Both the position numbers and the translations under genes were made by a program. Positions 1 through 5,956 of a DNA stretch of 10,523 nt are shown piece after piece. Source of the stretch: Deltaproteobacteria bacterium (GTDB taxonomy: Bacteria > Desulfobacterota > Desulfuromonadia > Geobacterales > Pseudopelobacteraceae); assembly GCA_030654645.1 (NCBI GenBank), contig JAURXC010000259.1:1-10523 (forward strand). Direction: 5' to 3'. Position 1 is the stretch's first letter. The number at the start of each line of letters is the position of its first letter. The notes beneath the pieces are model-generated. The model was not told the DNA's origin and ran no database searches. It saw only the letters and a program-made list of their open reading frames with translations.

Positions 1-168
1 CTTTCCCTGTGCGCTCCTGATGCCGATTTTCTGGAGACACTGGGCAAAAGGTGTGCGGGCAACCGGGGCGTACATGATCGCCAGCAGGGTTAGCGCCGCA
101 CGCTCTTCCGGATGAAGGGTACTGATCGTGTCCAGGAGCGAGAGTGTCTTATCAGGGATGGTAGTCAT
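1..168 (-). CDS. Unidentified protein, N-terminal fragment (cut by window edge)
   Basis: An open frame of 56 codons starts with ATG at 168 and runs off the window at base 1 without a stop. It begins MTTIPDKTLSLLDTIS and continues with alternating hydrophobic and charged residues (LHPEERAALTLLAIMYAPV) that look helical. There is no signal peptide. An AAAGG motif lies about 6 nt before the ATG, a candidate promoter lies at 213-241, and a strong hairpin terminator lies just upstream at 258-299, so this is probably its own transcription unit rather than a fourth nif gene. I do not recognise the family. The fragment is too short to assign a function, and the rest of the gene is outside the window. 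Confidence that it is a real gene is moderate, based on start context and promoter, not on homology. Confidence 0.55.
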   Translation of the reverse strand, partial: MTTIPDKTLSLLDTISTLHPEERAALTLLAIMYAPVARTPFAQCLQKIGIRSAQGK

Positions 169-212
169 GTGATGCCTTTGAGTGGTGGTAGTCGGGGAGG
201 ATCGGGACGGCC

Positions 213-241
213 ATGGTAGCAGTAAGCAGTGACAATCTCAA
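213..241 (-). promoter_or_regulatory. Candidate sigma-70 promoter for the gene starting at 168
   Basis: On the minus strand a TTGAGA box (236-241, five of six matches to TTGACA) is separated by 17 nt from TACCAT (213-218, four of six matches to TATAAT). This would start transcription near 206, about 38 nt before the ATG at 168. It lies just past the terminator at 258-299, as expected for a new transcription unit. The call rests on consensus matching only. Confidence 0.4.
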
Positions 242-257
242 TATGCAAGCAGCGCAT

Positions 258-299
258 ATAAACAGAACGGGCGACCAAATGGCCGCCCGTTCTGTTTAT
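258..299 (-). terminator. Rho-independent terminator after nifK
   Basis: A perfect 16-bp inverted repeat pairs 258-273 with 284-299. The arms carry ACGGGCG/CGCCCGT at the core and an A/T-rich base (ATAAACA / TGTTTAT), and two more C-G pairs can form inside the loop. Read on the minus strand the right arm ends in TGTTTAT, giving a short U-rich tail, and the stem is flanked by A-rich sequence on the other side, so it could work in both directions. It lies about 210 nt beyond the nifK stop and before the promoter at 213-241, which makes it the likely end of the nifHDK transcript. Confidence 0.75.
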
Positions 300-370
300 G
301 CTCCAGTTTTATCCATATATTTGGAGTGCGGATTTTTTGTTCTGGCAAGGCTGTCGAGGGATTGGGCGGA

Positions 371-453
371 GGCGTAGCAGCGCTACGCCGCACAATTTCG
401 TTTTCAAAATTGGACCGCGAAGGCGCCCCGTAAGGGGTCGGCCGTCAGGCCGA
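371..453. repeat. Cluster of small hairpins downstream of nifK (candidate intergenic repeat)
   Basis: Within the 339-nt gap after nifK three separate short inverted repeats are stacked. GGCGTAGC (371-378) pairs with GCTACGCC (382-389) across a 3-nt loop. CCCC (426-429) pairs with GGGG (434-437) across a GTAA loop. TCGGCC (438-443) pairs with GGCCGA (448-453) across GTCA. A weaker repeat, CAATTT (393-398) with AAATTG (407-412), lies between them. The open frame from 298 to 828 that crosses this region is not credible, because most of it is antisense to nifK. The dense pairing suggests a mobile or structural intergenic repeat, or a 3' stabilising structure on the nif mRNA. Family membership is unverified. 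Confidence 0.5.
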
Positions 454-507
454 GTCACAACCGATCACGAAGACTTACGCCGCCAGGGCGAAAAAGCTGC
501 GCTCCGT

Positions 508-1977
508 CTATCTCATCAACTCGAAGTCCCGATCCTCGCAGGTCTCATCCTTGATATCGATGAACTTGTTGCAGATCTCGGTCACCATGTTGACCACGCC
601 CTGGTAGCCGATCAGCGGGTAGCGGTGCTTGTTAACCCGGTCGAAAACCGGGAAGCCGAAACGGAACAGCGGTATCTTGGCGTCGCGGGTGGCAAACTTG
701 CCATGGCTGTCGCCGATCACCGCATCGACCGGATCGGTCATCAGCAGGCTGCGCAGGTGCCACAGGTCCTTGTTCATGTAGATCTTGCACCCCTGGCCGT
801 ACATCGAGCCATCCAGCAGCGCCTGTAACTCTTTCTCGACTTTCTTGCTGCCGCGGCTGCAGAGGATGTGGTGCGGACGGGCGCCCATCTCCAGCAGGAA
901 GGAGACATAACCCATCAGGTAATCCGGGTCACCGTAGACGGCGAACTTCTTGCCATGCATGTACTGGTGCGAGTCAGTCACGGCGTCCACGGCGCGGCCG
1001 CGCTCGTTCTTCAGGGATGCCGGCACTTCCTTGCCGAACAGCTCGGCCACCTTCATGATGAAATCATCGGTCTTGGCGATACCCATCGGCATCGGCATGC
1101 TCACATGCTTGCCGGAGTAGTTGTCCTTGACCCAGCCGAAGGTCTTGGGTGTGGCATAGGGGCCGATGGCGATGGTGGCCTTGCCGTTGATCGAATCGGC
1201 GGCGTCCTCCAGCTTGGTTCCGCCGGCGTAGATATGATAGCTGCCGTCGCAGGGGGAATCAAAGGTGTCGGAGATGTCGGCCAGCATGGTGTAAGGGATG
1301 CCGAATTCCTTCAGGATGCGCTTGTACTCGCGATAATCGCCAGTATTGAAGTCGCAGCCCGGGATCAGGTTGAGCTTGCCGGTGCAACGCCCCTCGATCT
1401 GCTTCCCTTCGGTCAGGGTCTGCAGGATCGAAACCAGCATAGAGTCGTAACCATGGATATGGGTGCCGTTGAAGCTGGGGGTGTTGGCAAAGGGTACCGG
1501 CATATCCTTGGGCACGCAACTTTTCTGCTTGGCGTTCTTGATGAAGGCGGTCAGGTCATCGCCGATAACTTCCGGCATGCAGGAGGTGAATACCGCGATC
1601 ATCTTCGGTTTGTAGATGGCGTTGGCGTTTTCCAGCCCCTCATGCAGGTTGTTCTGGCCACCGAACACCGCGCCGTCCTCGGTCATCGAGTCGGAAACCG
1701 CCGGAGCCGGCTCGCGGAAGTGACGGTTGAGGGTGGAGCGGTAGTAGGAAGCGCACCCCTGGGAACCATGCACAAAGGGGAGCGTCCCTTCAAAACCGTG
1801 GGCGGCCAGCTGGGCCCCCAGCGGCTGGCAGGCATGAACCGGGTTGATCACCAGCGCCTGACGGGCAAAGTTTTTCTCTTTATACTCTTCGCTATTAATC
1901 CATTCCTTAACCCGTTCCACCTCTTCGGGCGTGGTTTCGACTATTTTTTTGACTTCAAGTCCTAGTAGATTTGACAT
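508..1977 (-). CDS. nifK: Nitrogenase molybdenum-iron protein beta chain NifK
   Basis: This is the beta subunit of the cytoplasmic alpha2-beta2 MoFe protein, which reduces N2 to ammonia. It shares the [8Fe-7S] P-cluster with NifD and passes electrons from NifH to FeMo-cofactor. The product is 489 aa. The three beta-chain P-cluster cysteines are visible at Cys50 (HACQPLG), Cys75 (GSQGCASYY) and Cys133 (FTSCMPEVIGDD), and Ser167 in TPSFNGTH matches the conserved P-cluster serine. The C-terminus DFELMR matches the family ending. Compared with the Azotobacter chain of about 520 aa, the N-terminal extension is about 20 residues shorter, as Cys50 here corresponds to Cys70 there. The ATG at 1977 follows AAGGAG at a 6-7 nt distance. 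It lies 139 nt after nifD in the same direction, and the spacer is mostly a palindromic repeat. The gene looks intact. Confidence 0.97.
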   Translation of the reverse strand: MSNLLGLEVKKIVETTPEEVERVKEWINSEEYKEKNFARQALVINPVHACQPLGAQLAAHGFEGTLPFVHGSQGCASYYRSTLNRHFREPAPAVSDSMTEDGAVFGGQNNLHEGLENANAIYKPKMIAVFTSCMPEVIGDDLTAFIKNAKQKSCVPKDMPVPFANTPSFNGTHIHGYDSMLVSILQTLTEGKQIEGRCTGKLNLIPGCDFNTGDYREYKRILKEFGIPYTMLADISDTFDSPCDGSYHIYAGGTKLEDAADSINGKATIAIGPYATPKTFGWVKDNYSGKHVSMPMPMGIAKTDDFIMKVAELFGKEVPASLKNERGRAVDAVTDSHQYMHGKKFAVYGDPDYLMGYVSFLLEMGARPHHILCSRGSKKVEKELQALLDGSMYGQGCKIYMNKDLWHLRSLLMTDPVDAVIGDSHGKFATRDAKIPLFRFGFPVFDRVNKHRYPLIGYQGVVNMVTEICNKFIDIKDETCEDRDFELMR

Positions 1978-2036
1978 GGTTTGCTCCTTTTCAGCGGCTG
2001 GGACTCATCCGTCCACAGTCCGGAAATTGTACATCC

Positions 2037-2113
2037 TGTAGGGGCGAATCTTGTATTCGCCCGGTGTTCTGTTCGCCCCATTTATGCGGGCGACCGCGAG
2101 GATCGCCCCTACA
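2037..2113. repeat. Palindromic repeat element in the nifD-nifK spacer
   Basis: The element of 77 nt is bounded by perfect 11-bp terminal inverted repeats, TGTAGGGGCGA (2037-2047) and TCGCCCCTACA (2103-2113). Two further hairpins sit inside: GGGCGAAT (2042-2049) with ATTCGCCC (2055-2062), and TCGCCC (2073-2078) with GGGCGA (2088-2093). It ends 3 nt from the nifD stop codon and fills over half of the 139-nt spacer, leaving the nifK ribosome binding site outside it. The layout is that of a REP-like or miniature inverted-repeat element. A flanking target duplication could not be settled: short ACATC strings occur on both sides (2031-2035 and 2111-2115) but overlap the element's end. Confidence 0.75.
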
Positions 2114-2116
2114 TCA

Positions 2117-3562
2117 TCAGTAAGGTGCCTTTACCAGATTCCAGGTGGGGCTATTAATCGCCATGTCCACATCCCTGGCAAAAACCTCGAAGCCTTTGTA
2201 ACCGTGGTAAGGACCGGAATAATCCCAGCTGTGCATCTGACGGAAAGGGATGCCCATCTTCTGGAAAACATATTTTTCCTTGATACCGCTGCCAACCAGG
2301 TCCGGCTTGAGCGCGTCGGCAAACTTCTCGAATTCGTACTCGGAGGGGTCGTCATAAACGACAGTTGCATCGGGCATTTCCGGAGCGGTTCGGTCATAGT
2401 CGTCGGTGTGGGCAAACTCGTAACCGGAACCGACGCAATCCATGCCCAGGTCCTCATAAGCGCCGATGGTGTGACGCGGACGGAGACCACCAACCAGCAG
2501 CATGACTTTCTTCCCATCCAGGCGTGGTTTGTACTCTTCGATGACCGCCTGCATGATCGGGTCGTACTTGGCAATAACCGCTTCAACCTTCTGCTTGATG
2601 TTGTCGTCGAACAGTTCGGCCAGCGCCCGCAGACTCTGCCTGATCTTGGTAGGTCCGAAGAAGTTCAGCTCGATCCAGGGGATACCGAATTTCTCTTCCA
2701 TCACCTTGCACATGTAGTTCATGGAACGGTAGCAGTGGATTACGTTGAGCTTGACCTTGTGGGTGGCGGCAATCTTTTCCAGCTCGCCGTCGCCGGTCCA
2801 GACCGATTTGACGTTGAGACCGCACTCTTCCAGCAGCGGCTTGGTGGACCAGGCGTCGCCGCCGATGTTGTATTCGCCGATCAGGGCGATGTCGTAGGGG
2901 CTCTCGGGCTCGGCGAATTCGCGGGTGCCGATGATGTAGTCGCGGATCGTATCGTTACTGATGTGGTGACCAAGCGACTGGGATACACCCCGGAAACCCT
3001 CGCAGTTACAGGGGATGATCGGTATGTCCAGATCCTTGGCCGATGTTTTGGCCACCGAGTTGATATCGTCGCCGATCAGACCGACCGGACATTCGGACAG
3101 AACCGAGATTCCCTTGGCCAGCGGGAACAGTTCATGGGCTTCTTCCAGCAGGGTTTTAAGCTTCTTGTCGCCGCCGTAAACGATGTCTTTTTCCTGGAAA
3201 TCCGAGGTGAACTGCATGGCGAAGTTGGTAACGCCGGTGATGCCGCTCATCATGTTGCGGCGTGTGCCCCAGGAGTACCAGCCGCAGCCGACCGGGCCGT
3301 GGGATACGTGCACCATGTCGCGAATCGGGCCCCAGACAACGCCCTTGGCACCGGCATAGGCGCAGCCACGGGCACTCATCACGCCGGGAACGGTTTTCTT
3401 GTTGGATTTCACACTGGCGCAACCGGAGGCGGCGTCATTGGGCGCAAGGTGCGGCGCGCGTTTTTTCCTGGCTTTCTCCGGATAGACCGACAGCGCCTCG
3501 TCAATCATGGCCTGGGTCGATTCCTTGGTTATGCCTTCAATTTTTCGTATCTTGTCTGACAT
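2117..3562 (-). CDS. nifD: Nitrogenase molybdenum-iron protein alpha chain NifD
   Basis: This is the catalytic alpha subunit of the MoFe protein and holds FeMo-cofactor, where N2 is reduced. The product is 481 aa. P-cluster ligands are Cys67 (ARGCAYAGAKG), Cys93 (PVGCGW) and Cys158 (SECPVGLIGDD). FeMo-cofactor ligands are Cys277 (IHCYRSMNY) and His444 (QMHSWDYSGPYHGY). Substrate-site residues equivalent to Azotobacter Val70, Gln191, His195 and Arg359 are present as Val75, Gln195, His199 (VSQSLGHH) and Arg361 (GGLRPRH). It is therefore the Mo type, not a vanadium or iron-only homologue or a NifE scaffold. At 101-105 it reads RRNMM where, from memory, Azotobacter has RRNYY. The ATG at 3562 has AAAGGAG 7 nt upstream. 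It follows nifH after 110 nt containing a hairpin-rich repeat. No 50-residue clostridial-type insertion is seen. Confidence 0.97.
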   Translation of the reverse strand: MSDKIRKIEGITKESTQAMIDEALSVYPEKARKKRAPHLAPNDAASGCASVKSNKKTVPGVMSARGCAYAGAKGVVWGPIRDMVHVSHGPVGCGWYSWGTRRNMMSGITGVTNFAMQFTSDFQEKDIVYGGDKKLKTLLEEAHELFPLAKGISVLSECPVGLIGDDINSVAKTSAKDLDIPIIPCNCEGFRGVSQSLGHHISNDTIRDYIIGTREFAEPESPYDIALIGEYNIGGDAWSTKPLLEECGLNVKSVWTGDGELEKIAATHKVKLNVIHCYRSMNYMCKVMEEKFGIPWIELNFFGPTKIRQSLRALAELFDDNIKQKVEAVIAKYDPIMQAVIEEYKPRLDGKKVMLLVGGLRPRHTIGAYEDLGMDCVGSGYEFAHTDDYDRTAPEMPDATVVYDDPSEYEFEKFADALKPDLVGSGIKEKYVFQKMGIPFRQMHSWDYSGPYHGYKGFEVFARDVDMAINSPTWNLVKAPY

Positions 3563-3580
3563 AATATGTCTCCTTTAGTA

Positions 3581-3656
3581 AACCCCTCCCCCGCCTCCCC
3601 TTATCAGGGAAGGAGCCTTAATCATCCCCCCTGACAAGGGGGGACCGAGGGGGGTT
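3581..3656. repeat. Palindromic repeat element in the nifH-nifD spacer
   Basis: Two imperfectly complementary arms face each other. The arm at 3581-3610 starts AACCCCTCCCCCGCC and ends TATCAGGGA. The arm at 3625-3656 starts TCCCCCCTGACAAGG and ends GGGGGGTT. The AACCCC/GGGGTT ends pair exactly. The second arm can also form its own hairpin, CCCCCC and GGGGGG around a 6-nt loop (TTGTCA on the transcribed strand). The element fills most of the 110-nt spacer between the nifH stop and the nifD ribosome binding site and has no run of U after it. It therefore looks like a REP-type or miniature inverted-repeat element, or an mRNA processing/stability structure, rather than a plain terminator. Its strong C/G strand bias differs from the flanking genes. 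Confidence 0.75.
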
Positions 3657-3672
3657 AAGATTTTGAAATCAT

Positions 3673-4542
3673 TTACGCTGCCGCTGCCTCTGCTACGCCG
3701 ACAATCGCCTCGTCTTCCGCTTCCATGATGCCGAACTTCATCAACAGCTCTTCCAGCTCTTCCATCTCCAGCGGGGTCGGAACCACCAGCATCTTGTTGT
3801 CGGCAATCTTCTGGGCCAGGGTCAGGTATTCCTGTGCCTGGGGATGTTCCGGGGAGTACTCGATCACGGTCATCCTGCGCAGCTCAGCCCTCTGAACCTG
3901 GTTGTCGCGGGGTACGAAGTGGATCATCTGGGTGCCGAGACGACGGGCCAGCTCCGAAATCAGCTCAAACTCCATGTCGGTTTTTCTGGCGTTGCAGATC
4001 AGGCCGGCCAGTCGGACCTTGCCGGATGATGCGTATTTGAGAATACCCTTGGAGATGTTGTTGGCGGCGTACATGGCCATCATCTCGCCGGAGGTGACGA
4101 TATAGATCTCTTCAGCCTTGCCCTCGCGGATCGGCATGGCGAATCCGCCGCAGACAACGTCGCCGAGAACGTCGTAGAACACGAAGTCGAGGTCGGGGGT
4201 ATAGGCGCCGTTCTCTTCCAGGAAGTTGATGGCGGTAATGACACCACGGCCGGCGCAACCAACACCCGGCTCAGGTCCGCCGGACTCGACGCATTTGATG
4301 TCGCCGTAGCCGACCTTCATTACATCTTCCAGCTCCAGATCCTCAACTGTACCCAGTTCGCGCACCAGGTCCATCACCGTATTCTGTGCCTTGGCATGCA
4401 GGATCAGACGTGTTGAATCAGCTTTAGGGTCACAGCCGACGATCATGACCTTCTTGCCGAGAGAGGCCAGGCCCGCTACCGTGTTCTGTGTGGTGGTTGA
4501 TTTGCCGATGCCGCCCTTGCCGTAAATTGCGATCTGTCTCAT
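3673..4542 (-). CDS. nifH: Nitrogenase iron protein NifH (dinitrogenase reductase)
   Basis: The homodimeric iron protein delivers electrons to the MoFe protein with ATP hydrolysis, and also serves in FeMo-cofactor and P-cluster maturation. The product is 289 aa. The P-loop GKGGIGKS is at residues 8-15, the switch region DPKADST follows at 38-44, and the [4Fe-4S] ligands are Cys96 (GVGCAGRG) and Cys131 (DVVCGGFAMP). Arg99 in CAGRGV is the residue modified by DraT in species with that control. The frame stays open to a GTG at 4563, but I chose the ATG at 4542. It gives the family N-terminus MRQIAIYGKGG and has AAAGGAG 7 nt upstream. The C-terminus ends in an alanine-rich tail (VAEAAAA). It is the first gene of nifHDK and is preceded by a sigma-54 promoter and a leader terminator. 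Confidence 0.97.
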   Translation of the reverse strand: MRQIAIYGKGGIGKSTTTQNTVAGLASLGKKVMIVGCDPKADSTRLILHAKAQNTVMDLVRELGTVEDLELEDVMKVGYGDIKCVESGGPEPGVGCAGRGVITAINFLEENGAYTPDLDFVFYDVLGDVVCGGFAMPIREGKAEEIYIVTSGEMMAMYAANNISKGILKYASSGKVRLAGLICNARKTDMEFELISELARRLGTQMIHFVPRDNQVQRAELRRMTVIEYSPEHPQAQEYLTLAQKIADNKMLVVPTPLEMEELEELLMKFGIMEAEDEAIVGVAEAAAA

Positions 4543-4549
4543 TGTGTTG

Positions 4550-4556
4550 CTCCTTT
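4550..4556 (-). promoter_or_regulatory. Ribosome binding site that fixes the nifH start
   Basis: AAAGGAG on the minus strand lies 7 nt before the ATG at 4542. The alternative upstream GTG at 4563 has no such site at a useful distance, and its first codons would overlap both this Shine-Dalgarno and the adjacent hairpin. The 289-residue form is therefore preferred. Confidence 0.85.
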
Positions 4557-4557
4557 C

Positions 4558-4575
4558 GCTCACTCATCCGTGAGC
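4558..4575 (-). promoter_or_regulatory. Perfect hairpin directly 5' of the nifH ribosome binding site
   Basis: On the minus strand GCTCAC and GTGAGC form a 6-bp stem around the 6-nt loop GGATGA, ending one base before the AAAGGAG element. It could act as a 5' stabilising structure on nifH mRNA or tune access to the ribosome binding site. The loop lacks the A1/G4 pattern expected of an ANTAR-type hairpin, so I do not call it one. Confidence 0.45.
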
Positions 4576-4602
4576 ATGTGGGTTTTAGTAAGTTGGAAAA
4601 TA

Positions 4603-4624
4603 TTTCTGCGGATCGTTGCAGAAA
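4603..4624 (-). other. Inverted repeat in the nifH leader
   Basis: A 7-bp inverted repeat, TTTCTGC (4603-4609) with GCAGAAA (4618-4624), spans an 8-nt loop. It lies between the leader terminator and the hairpin beside the nifH ribosome binding site. No U run follows it on the transcribed strand, so it is not a terminator. It may be another mRNA structure or chance. Confidence 0.3.
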
Positions 4625-4663
4625 CTATTTTCGAGAACGAACTATATTGTTTTGGTTTGGGGC

Positions 4664-4700
4664 AAATAAAAAGGCGCCCCTTTTTATCGGAGGCGCCTTT
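4664..4700 (-). terminator. Intrinsic terminator inside the nifH leader (attenuator candidate)
   Basis: Read on the minus strand, AAAGGCGCC (4700-4692) pairs with GGCGCCTTT (4678-4670). Two extra C-G pairs are possible inside, and a U-rich tail TTTTTATTT (4672-4664) follows. This is a textbook Rho-independent terminator. It lies about 50 nt downstream of the predicted sigma-54 start site and about 120 nt before the nifH ATG, so transcripts from the nif promoter must pass it. It would also stop read-through from the mod operon. Regulated read-through is inferred from its position and from reports of antitermination of nitrogen-fixation genes in Geobacter sulfurreducens. Confidence 0.8.
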
Positions 4701-4704
4701 GCCT
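4691..4704 (-). promoter_or_regulatory. Hexaloop hairpin overlapping the leader terminator (ANTAR-type antiterminator candidate)
   Basis: On the transcribed strand AGGC (4704-4701) pairs with GCCT (4694-4691) around the 6-nt loop AAAGGC. The loop has A at position 1 and G at position 4, the pattern described for RNA targets of ANTAR-domain antiterminators. The hairpin consumes the 5' arm of the terminator stem, so the two structures exclude each other. ANTAR targets normally contain two such hairpins. Upstream I find only a TCCGCC/GGCGGA stem (4745-4740 with 4726-4721) with a 13-nt loop, which does not match, so the first hairpin is unproven. Confidence 0.4.
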
Positions 4705-4760
4705 GGATTCTGATATGGATTCCGCCTGAAAAATTTCTTGGCGGATGTTATCTACGCTAA

Positions 4761-4777
4761 AGCATTTGCCGTGCCAA
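4761..4777 (-). promoter_or_regulatory. Sigma-54 (-24/-12) promoter of nifHDK
   Basis: The minus strand reads TTGGCAC, then GGCAA, then ATGCT. The -24 element TGGCAC (4776-4771) is exact. The -12 element ATGC (4765-4762) differs from TTGC only in its first base, and the 5-nt spacing is correct. Transcription would begin near 4750, giving a leader of about 208 nt. Sigma-54 promoters need an enhancer-binding activator. No TGT-N10-ACA NifA site is visible in 4777-4896, which suggests a different activator such as the GnfM-type regulator known from Geobacter. Confidence 0.85.
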
Positions 4778-4896
4778 CATAGCTTCACCCTATAATAACG
4801 GTAGCTTACATGACGATGCATAGAAAAGAGGCGGATGAGTGGTCTGCATTTTGGTAGGGGATGCGCTGGCAGCGCAGGCAGCTGCCGAAAATTTAA
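4778..4896. other. Spacer between modC and the nif promoter
   Basis: The stretch of about 120 nt holds no gene I can support. Near modC there are two compact palindromes: TGCGCT/AGCGCA with a 3-nt loop (4862-4876) and GGCAGCTGCC (4877-4886). Neither is followed by a U run on the minus strand, so no convincing terminator ends the mod operon. This is where an enhancer site for the nif promoter would be expected, but none could be assigned. Confidence 0.4.
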
Positions 4897-5955
4897 TCAG
4901 CTTGGCAGCATTCGAAAAGCCGAGGCCTTTATGGCGGCAAAAATGGTGCTGCCCGGGGTAATCTTCAACTCATCGACCGCGTCCTGCACCACTTCGGCGA
5001 TCAGCGAATTGCCGTCACATTCCAGCTCCACGCCAACCTTGCGGCCCGAGTTGAACAGTGACCGGACGCTGCACTGCAACAGGTTGCGGGCGCTGATGGC
5101 CTCGGGATGCTGCTTGAAGAGGATGATATCCTTGGAGGAAAGCTCGGCCAGCGAGTCGTCCCGCTCCGAACCGGCCGACAAGAGCAGCTGGCCGGCGCCC
5201 CAGGGATAGGCGAAAAGCCCGGCGGAGGGCAGCGGCCGACCCAACCTGAGCAGATTGATATAGCCGACCTGGCTCTGCCCCATGCGGTTTCGCGCCAGCT
5301 GTTCACTGCTGACCTGCTCGACCATCAGGCCTTTTTCGAAGACCAGCGCGCTGTCGGTCATCAGCCGCATCTCGATCAGAGAGTGGGAGATAAACAGATA
5401 GGGAATCCCGAAATGCTCACTGACGCTCTTCAGGTAGGGAATGATCTGGAAGCGCAGCGAATCGTCCAGCGCCGAAAGCGGCTCGTCCATCAGCAGCAGA
5501 CGGGGATTGGCCAGAATCGCCCGCCCCAGGGCAACGCGCTGTTTTTCACCACCCGACAGGTTGGCCACCTCCCGGTCAAGCTGTTCTTCCAGATTCAGCA
5601 CCTGGACCAGGGCATCGAAATCGATCCGGCGGAGATCCGGCCGGCAACGCTTGAAACCATACAGCAGGTTGTGTTTGACATTCAGGTGGGAAAACAGGCT
5701 GTGCTGCTGAAAGACCATCGCGATCCGGCGCTGTTCGGGACGAATACTGATTCTTTTGGAACTGCTGAAGAGGCATTCGCCATCCAGCACGATCTCTCCG
5801 TTGTCAGGCTTGAGAAACCCCGCCAGCATACTCACCAGCGTCGATTTGCCGCTGCCGGACGCGCCGAATATGCCGACCCTCTCGCCACTGACGCTGATAT
5901 CGGCCGACAGGTTAAAGGCGCCGAAACTTTTCCTTACATTCATGGAGAGATTCAC
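4897..5955 (-). CDS. modC: Molybdate ABC transporter ATP-binding protein ModC
   Basis: This is the cytoplasmic ATPase that drives molybdate import through ModB. The product is 352 aa. It has the Walker A motif GASGSGKS (31-38), Q-loop VFQQ (81-84), ABC signature LSGGEKQR (133-140), Walker B LLLMDEP (153-159), D-loop SALD and H-loop His191. From about 286 to 350 comes a C-terminal TOBE (molybdate-binding) domain, starting SARNLLQCSVRSLF and ending near AIKASAFRMLPS, as is usual for ModC. The start is GTG at 5955, preceded by GGAGGG at 6 nt. The in-frame ATG at 5943 is the alternative but has a poorer site. It begins one base after the modB stop, so translation is probably coupled. The frame-shifted reading on the other strand (5107-6234) is a shadow. 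Confidence 0.96.
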   Translation of the reverse strand: MNLSMNVRKSFGAFNLSADISVSGERVGIFGASGSGKSTLVSMLAGFLKPDNGEIVLDGECLFSSSKRISIRPEQRRIAMVFQQHSLFSHLNVKHNLLYGFKRCRPDLRRIDFDALVQVLNLEEQLDREVANLSGGEKQRVALGRAILANPRLLLMDEPLSALDDSLRFQIIPYLKSVSEHFGIPYLFISHSLIEMRLMTDSALVFEKGLMVEQVSSEQLARNRMGQSQVGYINLLRLGRPLPSAGLFAYPWGAGQLLLSAGSERDDSLAELSSKDIILFKQHPEAISARNLLQCSVRSLFNSGRKVGVELECDGNSLIAEVVQDAVDELKITPGSTIFAAIKASAFRMLPS

Positions 5956-5956
5956 G

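Noticed and set aside
298..828. A 176-codon plus-strand frame starting next to the terminator
   Set aside because: Its first part is the hairpin repeat region and the rest is antisense to nifK.
868..1965. A 365-codon open frame on the plus strand opposite nifK
   Set aside because: Same situation: complete overlap with nifK, which has all ligand residues, and no recognisable motif or good ribosome binding site.
2051..3559. A 502-codon open frame on the plus strand opposite nifD
   Set aside because: It is antisense to a fully conserved nifD, starts inside the spacer repeat, and its composition is what GC-rich codon bias gives on the opposite strand. No recognisable domain.
4543..4563. GTG at 4563 as the nifH start, adding seven residues
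   Set aside because: The ATG at 4542 has the proper Shine-Dalgarno and gives the conserved MRQIAIYGKGG N-terminus.
4862..4886. Palindromes after modC as a terminator for the mod operon
   Set aside because: The stems are short and no U run follows on the transcribed strand, so a terminator call is not supported.
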